A DNA stretch of 64,000 bases from Epilithonimonas caeni DSM 17710 (GCF_000426465.1 NZ_AUFK01000013.1:372001-436000), one strand, 5' to 3'; shown: positions 8,058 to 17,829, numbered from the stretch's first letter. Translations and numbers: made by a program. The notes: a model not told the origin generated them from the sequence alone.

Positions 8058-9050
8058 TTATCTTTTAAATTTGAAAGTAGCTTGAGGTTCAGGTGAATTG
8101 ATCTTTGCACTGTCCCTTCTTGTTTGCTCTGCAGCCTTTTGTAGCTCCAGTTGATTTTTTTCCTGGGCTAGATCTTTTTTCTCATTTTCTTTAGCCTCAG
8201 CATTCTTAACCTTAGCTTCGTACTCCGCTTTTCTTTTTTCTACCTCTTCCTGTAATTTGGCGAATTTTACTTTCTCTGCTTCTAGCTTTATGTAAAGGTC
8301 ATCAGCTGTTTTAGAATATTCGGAATTTGGAAGCTCCGCACTTACTCTTTTTGCATAGGCTGCCGCAGCGTCTAATCTTTCTTTTTTCAGTTCATAAACA
8401 GAATTGACGGCCAGTTCATATTTGGATTTTAAAGAGATGTCATAGATCTTTGGTCTAAGCTTGGTCGCCGGAAAATCTTCCAAGACATTTTCAAAAGCAA
8501 CAGAAGCCGCTTTGTACTCTCCCATTTTGAAATATTGTTTAGCATTTTCAAATGCTTTGAACTCTAATTTGTAAGTTAACTCGTCAATTAGCTGGTTGAT
8601 ATTCTTAGAACGCTCAGAATCAGGATAATCATTGATGAAACTTTGTAGTTCGGTGATCGCAGATTCCGTATTGCTTTGATCCAAATTGTACTGTAGGGAT
8701 CCTTCATAATAACAAAGCGCAGATAAGTAAGCTGCCTCCTCTTTTCTTGGGTCCTGAGGAAAACTTATCGCAAAGTTCTTGAATTGATTGGCAGCCAATC
8801 TGTAGTTTTTGTCATAATAATTGGCATACGCAGAATTGAAAACCACATTAGGGGCATCATCTGTACCAGCTACAAGATTGGGTAGTCTGTCATATAAGGC
8901 CAGAGCGTCTGCCCATTTCTTTTTTGCAAACTTTTCATTGGCCACTTTTAAGATAAAATCCTTGTCGGCACTCTTCATCGCCTGATCCATTTCAGTTTTG
9001 CAAGACAGCAAAAACATAGATAATACTACTAAACTGATATATTTCTTCAT
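8058..9050 (-). CDS. bamD: Outer membrane protein assembly lipoprotein BamD
   Basis: The 330-residue lipoprotein has the lipobox VVLSMFLLSC (Cys17). Residues about 30-260 form TPR repeats recognisable by NYRLAANQFKNFAISFP and GEYKAASVAFENVLEDFP. BamD works with BamA in inserting beta-barrel proteins into the outer membrane. Unlike the roughly 245-residue E. coli protein it has a C-terminal charged coiled coil (about 255-315, rich in Lys, Glu, Ala), a common Bacteroidota extension. It is the first gene of the minus-strand group and has a -7 box 46 bases upstream. Confidence 0.9.
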   Translation of the reverse strand: MKKYISLVVLSMFLLSCKTEMDQAMKSADKDFILKVANEKFAKKKWADALALYDRLPNLVAGTDDAPNVVFNSAYANYYDKNYRLAANQFKNFAISFPQDPRKEEAAYLSALCYYEGSLQYNLDQSNTESAITELQSFINDYPDSERSKNINQLIDELTYKLEFKAFENAKQYFKMGEYKAASVAFENVLEDFPATKLRPKIYDISLKSKYELAVNSVYELKKERLDAAAAYAKRVSAELPNSEYSKTADDLYIKLEAEKVKFAKLQEEVEKRKAEYEAKVKNAEAKENEKKDLAQEKNQLELQKAAEQTRRDSAKINSPEPQATFKFKR

Positions 9051-9095
9051 AATTCCGAACAGAATAATTCTGCTTGCTTGATTCTAATTAATTTG

Positions 9096-9103
9096 CAAAA
9101 ATA
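9096..9103 (-). promoter_or_regulatory. -7 box TATTTTTG for bamD
   Basis: The plus strand reads CAAAAATA, that is TATTTTTG on the minus strand, about 46 bases before the bamD ATG. A CAA (TTG on the minus strand) is 13 bases further up, closer than the usual 19. Confidence 0.45.
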
Positions 9104-9235
9104 AAACTTTTTTCTCCAATCTATTTTTTTTATGAAAGATTAACGTTTTTCGCTGAGATTTATTTAAAGACCTTTCATATTTGAAAACTTTAGGGTCAAT
9201 TGCGATTCTAATTTTCGGACTATTGATAAATAATG

Positions 9236-9243
9236 TATTTTTG
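9236..9243 (+). promoter_or_regulatory. -7 box TATTTTTG for lepA
   Basis: TATTTTTG ends 19 bases before the lepA ATG at 9263, giving a short leader. No TTG is present at the standard spacing. It is divergent from the bamD promoter across a 212-base AT-rich gap. Confidence 0.5.
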
Positions 9244-9262
9244 CAAATTACAAAGATTTTAA

Positions 9263-11059
9263 ATGAAAAACATCAGGAATTTCTGCATCATTGCACATAT
9301 CGACCACGGTAAGAGTACATTGGCAGATCGTCTTTTAGAATATACGAACACGGTTACGCAAAGAGAACTGCAATCTCAGACGCTGGACGATATGGATCTT
9401 GAGAAGGAAAGAGGAATCACGATCAAGTCTCACGCAATCCAGATGGATTATGAATATAAGGGAGAAAAATATGTTCTTAATCTTATCGATACGCCGGGAC
9501 ACGTAGATTTTTCCTACGAAGTTTCCCGTTCTATCGCTGCTTGTGAAGGTGCACTTCTGATTGTGGATGCCGCACAAAGCATCCAGGCACAAACAATTAG
9601 TAATTTATACCTGGCATTGGAAAATGATTTGACGATCATTCCGATCCTGAATAAAATCGACCTGCCTTCTGCAAACCCTGAAGAAGTAACCGATGAAATT
9701 ATGAATCTCATAGGTTGCGACTACGAAGACGTCCTTCGTGTTTCTGGAAAAACGGGCGAAGGTGTTCATCATTTGCTGGAGCAGATCGTGGAAAGAATTC
9801 CGGCTCCGGTTGGAGATCCTGATGCTCCACTCCAGGCTTTGATATTTGATTCGGTTTACAATCCCTTCAGAGGAATAGAAGCATATTTCAAAGTCGTGAA
9901 CGGAAGTATTTCTAAAAACGAAAAAATCAAATTCTTTGCTACGGGTAAGGAATACGGAGCAGATGAAGTTGGAACTCTGAAGCTGAAACAAGTTCCAAAG
10001 AAAACTGTTGAATGTGGAGATGTAGGATATTTGGTTTCAGGGATCAAAGATGCGAGAGAAGTAAAAGTAGGAGATACTATTACTTCCTTTAATAAGCCTG
10101 CTGCAGGACCGATTGAAGGTTTTGAGGAAGTAAAACCAATGGTTTTTGCAGGTATTTATCCAATTGATTCTGAGGATTTTGAGGAATTAAGATTCTCTCT
10201 AGAAAAATTAAGATTAAATGATGCTTCTCTGGTTTTCGAACCGGAAAGTTCGGCAGCACTTGGTTTTGGATTCCGATGCGGTTTCCTGGGAATGCTTCAT
10301 ATGGAAATCGTTCAGGAACGTTTGGACAGAGAATTCAATATGAACGTGATCACTACAGTTCCGAACGTGTCTTATCACGGATTTACCAAAAAGGACCCAG
10401 AAACTGTTATCCTTATTAATAATCCGTCCGAGATGATGGATCCTACGACAATGGACCGTGTTGAAGAACCTTTCATCAAAGCTTCAATCATCACAAAATC
10501 TGACTTTGTAGGTTCTGTAATGACACTTTGTATCGAAAAAAGAGGCGAGATCGTCAACCAAAGTTATCTGACTTCCGACAGAGTAGAATTGATTTTCAAT
10601 ATGCCTTTGGCAGAAGTAGTGTTCGATTTCTATGACAGATTGAAGTCTATCTCCAAAGGTTATGCTTCATTCGATTATCACCCAATTGGTTTCAGAGCTT
10701 CTAAGTTGGTGAAAATGGATATACTCATCAACGGGGATATGGTAGATGCACTTTCTTCATTGATACACGATTCCAACGCTTATCATATTGGTAAAAAAAT
10801 GTGTGAAAAACTTCGTGAACTGATTCCGAGACAACAGTTCGATATTGCCGTTCAAGCGGCTCTTGGAACGAAAGTTATTGCGAGAGAAACCATCAAAGCT
10901 TTGAGAAAAGACGTTACCGCAAAATGTTACGGAGGTGATATTTCCAGAAAACGTAAACTTCTTGAAAAGCAAAAAGAAGGTAAGAAAAAGATGAAGCAGA
11001 TTGGTAGAGTAGAAGTTCCGCAATCAGCGTTTATGGCAGTTTTGAAGTTGAATGATTAA
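9263..11059 (+). CDS. lepA: Elongation factor 4 (back-translocating GTPase LepA)
   Basis: The 598-residue GTPase has the usual LepA length. G1 is AHIDHGKST (residues 11-19), G2/G3 are ERGITIKSH and DTPGHVDF, and G4 is NKIDLP. Domains II, III and V follow, and the LepA-specific C-terminal domain is complete, ending [14 protein letters not shown]. LepA binds the ribosome and helps under ionic or cold stress and in initiation-complex maturation. It is a single-gene unit with its own promoter and a strong terminator. Confidence 0.97.
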   Translation: MKNIRNFCIIAHIDHGKSTLADRLLEYTNTVTQRELQSQTLDDMDLEKERGITIKSHAIQMDYEYKGEKYVLNLIDTPGHVDFSYEVSRSIAACEGALLIVDAAQSIQAQTISNLYLALENDLTIIPILNKIDLPSANPEEVTDEIMNLIGCDYEDVLRVSGKTGEGVHHLLEQIVERIPAPVGDPDAPLQALIFDSVYNPFRGIEAYFKVVNGSISKNEKIKFFATGKEYGADEVGTLKLKQVPKKTVECGDVGYLVSGIKDAREVKVGDTITSFNKPAAGPIEGFEEVKPMVFAGIYPIDSEDFEELRFSLEKLRLNDASLVFEPESSAALGFGFRCGFLGMLHMEIVQERLDREFNMNVITTVPNVSYHGFTKKDPETVILINNPSEMMDPTTMDRVEEPFIKASIITKSDFVGSVMTLCIEKRGEIVNQSYLTSDRVELIFNMPLAEVVFDFYDRLKSISKGYASFDYHPIGFRASKLVKMDILINGDMVDALSSLIHDSNAYHIGKKMCEKLRELIPRQQFDIAVQAALGTKVIARETIKALRKDVTAKCYGGDISRKRKLLEKQKEGKKKMKQIGRVEVPQSAFMAVLKLND

Positions 11060-11080
11060 TTATCAGTAATTTAAAAATAT

Positions 11081-11110
11081 AATCCACAGAATTTTCTGTG
11101 GATTTTTTTA
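11081..11110. terminator. Bidirectional terminator between lepA and the YdeI-like gene
   Basis: AATCCACAGA (11081-11090) pairs with TCTGTGGATT (11095-11104), followed by a T-run. A-rich sequence on the left gives a U-run for the opposite direction. It lies between two convergent genes and can serve both. Confidence 0.85.
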
Positions 11111-11596
11111 TTTAATCTTTCTTCCGAAAAAAGTAATCTCTCCATTCAGATGACGGATGATTTTTGCAATATTATTGTCAATGCTTTTTTCTGTTTTTAA
11201 ATTATTAATGTAGCGAATCAATTCTTTTTTGTGGGAAGGATTCAGATTTTCAAAGATTTTCAAAGTTATAGGATTGCCATAAATAGCTTTCTCCAATTTC
11301 GGATGAATAAGTTCCTGTCTTTCAGATTTATCAAATTCTAATTCCACCTCAATAGTTTCTCCAATTCTTTTGGGTGCATTTTCAAGCATTTTCAAATTGA
11401 TATACAATCTCCATTCCCCGGAATATTTCACAAGTGTTTGAGTAAACGCCACACCATTTACTTTCCCTTTAACAGAAATTGGACTCTTGTTTTTTCCAGA
11501 GATTTCGAAGATTGTATTCAAAATATCCTCCGGAATAAACACGAATGGATTAATTCCAATAATATCGAGCTTTGCAGAAAATTTTTTATTACCCAT
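11108..11596 (-). CDS. YdeI/DUF1905-type small protein
   Basis: The protein has 162 residues. Residues 1-95 look like the DUF1905 beta-barrel domain (FSAKLDIIGINPFVFIPEDI and later GEWRLYINLKML). The C-terminal part has the YdeI-like pattern of short charged helices, with NLNPSHKKELIRYINNLKT. Family members are annotated as bacteriocin-protection or OmpD-associated proteins, but the biochemical role is unknown. It has no signal peptide. It is transcribed alone, convergent with lepA. Confidence 0.75.
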   Translation of the reverse strand: MGNKKFSAKLDIIGINPFVFIPEDILNTIFEISGKNKSPISVKGKVNGVAFTQTLVKYSGEWRLYINLKMLENAPKRIGETIEVELEFDKSERQELIHPKLEKAIYGNPITLKIFENLNPSHKKELIRYINNLKTEKSIDNNIAKIIRHLNGEITFFGRKIK

Positions 11597-11636
11597 TTAA
11601 GATCCTAATTTAATAAAAATTAATCATTCAATTTCC

Positions 11637-11644
11637 TAGATTTG
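11637..11644 (+). promoter_or_regulatory. -7 box TAGATTTG directly before the M14 peptidase
   Basis: TAGATTTG ends 4 bases before the ATG at 11649. The start codon is well supported because the signal peptide begins right there. The mRNA is therefore predicted to be leaderless. No TTG lies at the usual distance. Confidence 0.45.
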
Positions 11645-11648
11645 TACT

Positions 11649-13361
11649 ATGAAAAATCTCTCCATCCTATTCATCCTAATTTCTGTTTTTGGTTATTCTC
11701 AAATCCTCACACCTTACGAAAAAGGCAACGGCAATCAAACCACAACGTTTGACGAGATGCGAAAATTCTATCAGGAATTATCAAAACATTATCCATCGAT
11801 CAGTTATGAGACTAAAGGCGAAGATGACAATGGTGCGCCAATCGATGTTGTGATGTTTAATCCAACAAAACAAAGTTTCGAAAAAGCGAGAAAGGGAAAA
11901 TCGGTTTTGTTTGTGAATAACGGTATTCATCCAGGCGAACCAGACGGAATCGATGCAACAATGATGCTGATGAGAGACTTGGCAACCGGAAAAATCAAAG
12001 TTCCTAAAAATGTAATCATTGCCGCAATCGCCAGCTATAATGTCAGCGGAATGATGAACCGAAGCAGTTTTTCCAGAGCCAATCAAAATGGTCCGGAAGA
12101 ATATGGTTTCCGAGGCGATGCTCGAAATTACGATTTGAACAGAGATTTCATCAAAACAGATTCAAAAAATTCCAGAAGTTTTCAGCAGATTTTTCAATGG
12201 CTGAAACCGGATGTTTTTATTGATAATCACGTCAGCAACGGCGCAGATTATCAATATACTTTCACTTATATTTCGACCAACAAAGAAAGATTAGGAAATG
12301 TTTTGGGAAATTATTTCAATGACGAAATGCAGAGAACGCTTCTGAAAAATATGGAGAAAGAAGGTGTGATTTCTGTTCCTTATGTCAACATCCATGGCGA
12401 TGTTCCGGACGGAGGTTTTCCGGCTTTTGTGGATTCGCCGAGATATGCGACGGGTTACACGACTTTGTTCAATGCCATCGGGACGGTTGTGGAAACACAT
12501 ATGCTGAAGCCTTACAAAGACCGTGTGAAAGTGACTTACGATTATATGGTTGATAATCTGAATTATATCGATCAAAATTATAAAACCATTCAACAGAAAA
12601 GAGCCGAAAATCTGAACCAATACAAAGTCGGAAGCCGATACGCTTTGGCCTGGAAACTCGATTCTACAAAATATGAAAATATTGATTTCAAAGGTTTCGA
12701 AGCTAAATATAAACCAAGCGACGTTTCCGGAAAAACCAGACTTTGGTATGATAGAAACTCCAAATTTTCAAAGCCTGTCAAGTTTTATAACACTTACGTT
12801 CCGGCAAAAGAAATCACGATTCCGAAATATTATGTCATTCCTCAATCCGAATGGAAAATCATTGATTTGCTGAAACTCAACCAAATCAAAATGACGCCGA
12901 TAAAACAGGATTCTGTGATTACAGTGGAACAATACCGAATCAAAGATTTCAAAACTGTTCCGAATCCTTACGAAGGTCATTATCTGCATTACGACACATT
13001 TGTAACCAAAGAATCCGGAAAAACCAAATTCCGAGCCGGAGATCTCCTCGTTCCACTCAATCAGGATGGCGTGAAATTTCTGTTAGAAACTTTGGAGCCG
13101 GAAGCGGTGGATTCTTACTTCAACTGGAATTTCTTTGATGCGATTCTGGGTCAGAAAGAATATTACTCGGCTTATGTTTTCGAAGATACAGCGAGCAAAC
13201 TTCTGAAAGACAATAAAGCTTTGAAAACCGCTTTCCAAATGGAAAAAGCGAATAATCCTAAGTTTGCCGATGATGGACAAGCGCAGTTGGATTGGGTTTA
13301 CAAACATTCTGACTATTACGAAAAAACACATCGTCTTTATCCGGTTTTTAGAATTAATTAA
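11649..13361 (+). CDS. Secreted M14-family zinc carboxypeptidase
   Basis: This 570-residue exported peptidase has a signal peptide (residues 1-18, ending GYSQ). The M14 zinc ligands are His94 and Glu97 in NNGIHPGEPDG and His194 in DNHVSNGADY. The general base is Glu282 in GTVVETHMLKP, and Arg165 in NYDLNRDF is a substrate-binding candidate. The catalytic domain covers about residues 30-310; the remaining 260 residues are an accessory region without a recognised motif. It probably trims peptides in the periplasm or outside the cell. It is a monocistronic gene, convergent with the xylanase. Confidence 0.9.
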   Translation: MKNLSILFILISVFGYSQILTPYEKGNGNQTTTFDEMRKFYQELSKHYPSISYETKGEDDNGAPIDVVMFNPTKQSFEKARKGKSVLFVNNGIHPGEPDGIDATMMLMRDLATGKIKVPKNVIIAAIASYNVSGMMNRSSFSRANQNGPEEYGFRGDARNYDLNRDFIKTDSKNSRSFQQIFQWLKPDVFIDNHVSNGADYQYTFTYISTNKERLGNVLGNYFNDEMQRTLLKNMEKEGVISVPYVNIHGDVPDGGFPAFVDSPRYATGYTTLFNAIGTVVETHMLKPYKDRVKVTYDYMVDNLNYIDQNYKTIQQKRAENLNQYKVGSRYALAWKLDSTKYENIDFKGFEAKYKPSDVSGKTRLWYDRNSKFSKPVKFYNTYVPAKEITIPKYYVIPQSEWKIIDLLKLNQIKMTPIKQDSVITVEQYRIKDFKTVPNPYEGHYLHYDTFVTKESGKTKFRAGDLLVPLNQDGVKFLLETLEPEAVDSYFNWNFFDAILGQKEYYSAYVFEDTASKLLKDNKALKTAFQMEKANNPKFADDGQAQLDWVYKHSDYYEKTHRLYPVFRIN

Positions 13362-13396
13362 ATTTGAAAAATAGGATAATTCTCTCACAGATTAAA

Positions 13397-13438
13397 CTGA
13401 TTTGGCAGATTGAAATTGTTCAAAATCTGCCAAATCAG
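13397..13438. repeat. Perfect 15-bp inverted repeat between convergent genes
   Basis: CTGATTTGGCAGATT (13397-13411) and its exact complement (13424-13438) enclose a 12-base loop. There is no T-run on either side, so it is a poor intrinsic terminator. It may be a REP-like intergenic element or a 3'-end stabilising hairpin for the M14 gene. Confidence 0.6.
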
Positions 13439-13463
13439 AAAGAGTTAAATTCATTAACAATAT

Positions 13464-14591
13464 CTAATTTTTCGGAACGTCAATCACTTTTTGCAAGGCT
13501 TTTTTCGGGTTCCCATTTCTGTCCCAAAGCAAGGGGTAATTGGTTCTTCCGGGAATTGGATAATCGTTTTTCCAGGACATTTCGTCTTTCATTCCCCAGG
13601 TTGTCACACGGTCCAGCTTATCTCTTTTGTTGTAGAAGATTTGGTACAGTTCCGCATATCTGTCAGCCAGTTTATCATCGATTTCTTTTGGAAGTCCGTT
13701 TTGGTAAGGGTCGAGAAATGTTTTGAATTCCTCATTTTGAAACTGCTTGTGCGTAAAAACCTGTCCAATGATCTGGCCTTCCTTCGTCACGGGCAAAACA
13801 TCCACATCGATTTCCGTAATCATCACTTTTATTCCGCATGCAGCGTACGCATCAATTGCGTCTTCAATATATTGATTTTTAGGATAATCCAATCCCCAAT
13901 GGCCTTGGATTCCGATGCCGTCAATCCGGATTCCGGCCGCTTGTAGCATTTTTACCATTTGTACGATGCCTTTTACTTTTTCCGGTCTCCAGGCGTTGAA
14001 ATCGTTGTAATACAATTCGGTGTTCGGGGAATATTTCGCAGCGTATTGGAAAGACAATCGCATCAGCTCGTCGCCATCGCCAATACCTTTTACCCATCCT
14101 TCGTTACGGTAGCTCCCATCATCATCAATCACCTCATTCACAACATCCCAAGCTTGTATTTTTCCTGCATATCTTCCTGCAACCAGTTTGATGTGGTCGT
14201 GCAGACGCTCTTTAGTTTGTTCTTTGGTTTTTGGAGTGCCGTCTTCATTTTTGAAGAACCAGTCAGGGGTTTGATTTTTCCAAACCAGGGTATGTCCAAC
14301 GATGAACATATTATTTTTCCTCCCAAATTCCACAAAAGCATCTGCCTGCGCGAAATCGAATTTCCCGGGAAGCGGATTTACGACTTCGGCTTTCATACAG
14401 TTTTCCGGCGTAATGGTGTTGAAATGCTGCAGTACAATATCCTGTTGTTTTTTATCTTTCCCCGTCACAATGTCATTGTTGACAGCCGTTCCGATTTTGA
14501 AAGCTTTGGAATAAGCCTCTTTGAATTTCACTTGCTGAGAAAAACTAACGGAAGAAATTACAACACTAAATAAGATAAGGTACTGTTTCAT
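13464..14591 (-). CDS. GH10 endo-1,4-beta-xylanase, secreted
   Basis: The 375-residue protein has a signal peptide (about 1-19, ending SFSQ) and a single GH10 domain. The acid/base is Glu153 in WDVVNEVIDD and the nucleophile is Glu260 in VMITEIDVDV. Other GH10 marks are TPENCMKAE, GHTLVWKNQTPDW and GIGIQGHWG. It cuts internal beta-1,4 bonds of xylan outside the cell. There is no carbohydrate-binding module and no type IX C-terminal signal. No other xylan-utilisation gene (SusC/D) is next to it, so it stands alone. Confidence 0.95.
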   Translation of the reverse strand: MKQYLILFSVVISSVSFSQQVKFKEAYSKAFKIGTAVNNDIVTGKDKKQQDIVLQHFNTITPENCMKAEVVNPLPGKFDFAQADAFVEFGRKNNMFIVGHTLVWKNQTPDWFFKNEDGTPKTKEQTKERLHDHIKLVAGRYAGKIQAWDVVNEVIDDDGSYRNEGWVKGIGDGDELMRLSFQYAAKYSPNTELYYNDFNAWRPEKVKGIVQMVKMLQAAGIRIDGIGIQGHWGLDYPKNQYIEDAIDAYAACGIKVMITEIDVDVLPVTKEGQIIGQVFTHKQFQNEEFKTFLDPYQNGLPKEIDDKLADRYAELYQIFYNKRDKLDRVTTWGMKDEMSWKNDYPIPGRTNYPLLWDRNGNPKKALQKVIDVPKN

Positions 14592-15064
14592 AAGCTCGAA
14601 AATTGATTTAACTAAATATAGAAAAATAAAATAAACGTGAAATTGACATTTATTCTAATGAATGAAATGACTAATCGTTCTGATAGATAGAGTTTTGTGA
14701 AATGTTTTTTAATAATTTATAGGCGGTTTCAAAGTTCCCGAAAATCATTACTGACAATTAAACAAATTTTGATTTGGGTCAATCCAAAGTCGAGTTTGAT
14801 TTGCTTTGAATTGTTGAAAATTATGGTAAGTCTTAATAATAAGGAATTTTATTCGGGCAGCTTAATCCGCCTTCCGCTCCCAAACCTAATGAAGTGGTTC
14901 GACGAAGTCAATCTTTTCACTCCACTACGTTGCGTAAAAAGGATTTCCGCTCAAGTCGGGCTGCGGATTCAACGTAAAACAATAGTCTGCATAAAACAGA
15001 TTTTTGTCATTCCGTAGGAATCTAGATATAATTTTTTAAAGATAATTAGAATTTTCAGTTGCGT
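14592..15064. other. Intergenic region with dispersed-repeat remnants
   Basis: This 473-base gap contains a GC-richer element at about 14855-14975 and a small palindrome at 15009-15021 (ATTCC-GTA-GGAAT, inside TGTCATTCCGTAGGAATCT). Both look like the non-coding repeats scattered in Chryseobacterium and related genomes. The rest is AT-rich with no convincing gene. Confidence 0.55.
14855..14975. repeat. Probable dispersed intergenic repeat element
   Basis: The element begins TTCGGGCAGCTTAATCCGCC and ends with GTCGGGCTGCGGATTCAA. Its centre is an imperfect inverted repeat, AATCTTTTCAC (14910-14920) against GTAAAAAGGATT (14934-14945). Its base composition differs from the surrounding AT-rich DNA. 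Recognition as a dispersed flavobacterial repeat is from memory and needs a genome comparison. Confidence 0.45.
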
Positions 15065-15715
15065 TTATAACTTTTTATAATTCTCAATAAAAACCTCTAC
15101 ATTATTTGTGCATTTTTTTAAAAAATCGATTACATCATATTCATTGTCTTGAAATTTGATTGTTTTTTCGTTTATAACTTCAAATAATAATTCTGCTTGA
15201 GAACTTTCATATGATACCTTATCATCTTTTATTCTGAAGTTTTTAAATGAGACGTCACCAATAACCAAATTTCCAATATTTACTTCAGAATTAGTGGAAA
15301 GTATTAATCCTGGAATATTGATTCCTTTAGTTTCTGTTTCAATTGTTTTAAGCAATTTTTTGTGCTTTGCTTCATTCGTTAAGTTACAAAGGTCATAAAG
15401 CCAATCATCATTTGCCTTGTAGTTTTGAATGCTTTCTAATAAATTGAAAAGGTCTGGTTTTTCAGTGGATAGTGTTGGGAAATTTTTTTTCATTGATTCT
15501 AAAAAACTAGCTTTATCTTTTGAAAAGGCATAAGGAAAATAAACTTTGGATTTAGGATTATTTAAAGTTTGATTAAATTCTTGAGCCACATATTCTAATG
15601 TACTTCTTAAATTTTCCAGATGATTTTTAATATCTACTTTGGAACATTTTACCTCTTTTTCAAATTTTTCAATTGAAGCTTTACAGTGCTCCAATAATTC
15701 GTCATAATCTTTCAT
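15065..15715 (-). CDS. Unrecognised 216-residue soluble protein
   Basis: I do not recognise this protein. It has no signal peptide or membrane segment. The N-terminal half is helical and charged (EHCKASIEKFEKEVKCSK). A segment reading LYDLCNLTNEAKHKKLLK resembles the Arg/Asn-x-x-x-x-His region of HEPN-like helical domains, though this is weak. The C-terminal half is beta-rich. The gene is very AT-rich, has repeat remnants on its 3' side, and has no co-directional neighbour within 470 bases. These points are compatible with a laterally acquired accessory gene. Confidence 0.65.
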   Translation of the reverse strand: MKDYDELLEHCKASIEKFEKEVKCSKVDIKNHLENLRSTLEYVAQEFNQTLNNPKSKVYFPYAFSKDKASFLESMKKNFPTLSTEKPDLFNLLESIQNYKANDDWLYDLCNLTNEAKHKKLLKTIETETKGINIPGLILSTNSEVNIGNLVIGDVSFKNFRIKDDKVSYESSQAELLFEVINEKTIKFQDNEYDVIDFLKKCTNNVEVFIENYKKL

Positions 15716-15787
15716 TGTTTTGTAATTTTAGTGAAAAGTAAATATACAAACTTCCCCAACAGATTATAATCTTAAACTCTCCACAAC

Positions 15788-15817
15788 TTGCCATTAACCA
15801 AAAACTTCCTATTTTTG
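15788..15817 (+). promoter_or_regulatory. Full promoter TTG-N19-TATTTTTG for the M1 peptidase
   Basis: TTG at 15788-15790 is followed after exactly 19 bases by TATTTTTG at 15810-15817. The M1 gene starts 45 bases further on. This is one of the best matches to the Bacteroidetes consensus in the window. Confidence 0.7.
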
Positions 15818-15861
15818 GTAAAATTATTATCAACAAACCGTTTAGGTTTAATCATAATCCT

Positions 15862-17721
15862 ATGAAAAAACTAAAAATATCTTTTTTCTTTTCTCTCTTT
15901 TCTTTCATCCTATCGGCTCAGCAAACCCCATATTATCAGCAATATGCCAAATATAAAATGGATATTGATGTAGATGCTGCCAATTTCACCTATCAAGGAA
16001 AACAGACTGTGGATTACAGAAACAATTCTCCGGACGAGCTGAAAGTCGCTTATTTCCATTTGTATTGGAATGCTTTCAAACCGGGTTCTATGATGGACCA
16101 GCGTGTGCAGTCTCAAGGTGTGAATGCGGATGGAAGATTGGCAAAAAGAGTCGGGAATACAGTGGTTTCCAGATTATCCGAAATTCCGAAAAATGAAGAA
16201 GGCGCACAAAATATCCGTTGGATCAAGCAAAACGGAAAAGATTTGAAATTCGAGATTCAGGGAACTGTGATGAAAGTTTTTCTTGCTGAAACAATCAAAC
16301 CAAATTCTTCCACCACTTTCACAATGGAATGGGATGCCAATATCCCGATGCAAATAAGAAGAGCCGGAAGAAACAACCGCGAAGGTGTCGATATGACAAT
16401 GACACAATGGTACCCGAAAATCGCCGAATATGATTATGACGGCTGGGCGGCTTTTGATTACGTGGGAAGAGAGTTTCACGCACCGTTTTCTGATTATGAA
16501 GTGAATATCAAAATCGATAAAGATTATGTTATCGGAGCCGGTGGAAATCTTGAAAACCCAACAGAAGTCAAAGGTTATGACAGCAATGCGGTAATCAAAC
16601 CGGATATTTCGAACAAAGTAACCTGGAAATGGACCGCGAAAAACATCTTAGATTTTGCCTGGGCTGCTGACAGAGATTACACCGTTGAAAGTTTCCCGAT
16701 TTTGGATGGTCCAAAAGTTTATCTGGTATATCAAAAATCTGAAAAGACAAAATACTGGTCAGAGATGAAACCATACATCACAAAGTATTACCAACTGATG
16801 AATGCCACTTTCGGACGTTACAAATGGCCGAGCTATTCATTCATTCAGGGTGGCGACGGCGGAATGGAGTATGGAATGTGTACTATGATTTTGGGCGAAG
16901 CGACAAGCTTGGAAGGTCTCAGTGGACTGATGTTCCACGAAGGCGCACACTCCTGGTTTCAGCAGATATTGGCGACCAATGAGAGTGTAAGACCTTGGAT
17001 GGATGAAGGCTTTACGCAGTATGCAGAAGATTTTGTGTCTTACAGATTATTCCCGCCAAAGGAATCACAACCAAATCCATTTGTTGGTGCAATCAAAGCT
17101 TATGTTAATTTCACAAAATCCGGGAAGGAAGAACCTGCAGTTTGGTTGGGTGACCATCACGATAATGGCACTGCTTATACTTACGCAAGTTATATCAAAG
17201 GTGAAACGTTTTTGGTCGAGTTAGGTTATATTGTCGGAGAAGAAAATCTCAGTAAAATTATGCTCAAATATTATGACGAATGGGCAATGAAACATCCTAC
17301 GGAAAGAGATTTTATCCATATTGCACAGCTGGTTTCCGGAATGGATTTGAAATGGTTCCAGCATTATTGGATAAATACCACAAAAACAATCGATTACGGA
17401 ATCAAGAATGTGAAATATGACCCGGAATCAACGACGATTACCCTAGTAAATAAAGGCGGCATTCCAATGCCGATCGATTTCAGTATTTTGACTAAGGACA
17501 AAAAAGTCATCAACTATAATATTCCATTGAACCTGACCAGAACTTGGAAAACGAAAGATATCTACGGTAATATCCAGACCTTGCCTTTCTGGGCTTGGAC
17601 GCAGCAGGAATACAGCTTTACGATTCCTTACACCAAAGCTCAATTGTCTGCAATTGGAATTGATTTCAGCCAAAGATTAGCGGATGTGAACCCTGAGGAT
17701 AATTATCTGGAAGTAAAATAA
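15862..17721 (+). CDS. Secreted M1-family aminopeptidase-like metallopeptidase
   Basis: The 619-residue protein has a signal peptide (about 1-19). The zinc site is HEGAH (His359, Glu360, His363) with the third ligand Glu382, 18 residues after the second His, as in gluzincins. The exopeptidase motif reads GGMEYG in place of the classical GAMEN. The N-terminal beta domain covers about 25-250 and a helical region follows the active site. It likely removes N-terminal residues from peptides in the periplasm. It has a strong promoter of its own and is followed by coaX. Confidence 0.9.
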   Translation: MKKLKISFFFSLFSFILSAQQTPYYQQYAKYKMDIDVDAANFTYQGKQTVDYRNNSPDELKVAYFHLYWNAFKPGSMMDQRVQSQGVNADGRLAKRVGNTVVSRLSEIPKNEEGAQNIRWIKQNGKDLKFEIQGTVMKVFLAETIKPNSSTTFTMEWDANIPMQIRRAGRNNREGVDMTMTQWYPKIAEYDYDGWAAFDYVGREFHAPFSDYEVNIKIDKDYVIGAGGNLENPTEVKGYDSNAVIKPDISNKVTWKWTAKNILDFAWAADRDYTVESFPILDGPKVYLVYQKSEKTKYWSEMKPYITKYYQLMNATFGRYKWPSYSFIQGGDGGMEYGMCTMILGEATSLEGLSGLMFHEGAHSWFQQILATNESVRPWMDEGFTQYAEDFVSYRLFPPKESQPNPFVGAIKAYVNFTKSGKEEPAVWLGDHHDNGTAYTYASYIKGETFLVELGYIVGEENLSKIMLKYYDEWAMKHPTERDFIHIAQLVSGMDLKWFQHYWINTTKTIDYGIKNVKYDPESTTITLVNKGGIPMPIDFSILTKDKKVINYNIPLNLTRTWKTKDIYGNIQTLPFWAWTQQEYSFTIPYTKAQLSAIGIDFSQRLADVNPEDNYLEVK

Positions 17722-17829
17722 AAATATAGCAATGTAATTATTTAACAATGTACCAATGTCAACTGAGTTTAAGATTTTCAAATATTGGTAAACTGTTAAA
17801 TTTATAAATTGGTAAAATTAAACGAAGCA

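Noticed and set aside
17809-17829. Upstream TTG start for coaX
   Set aside because: The ATG at 17830 gives the usual type III kinase beginning; the added residues are not conserved-looking.
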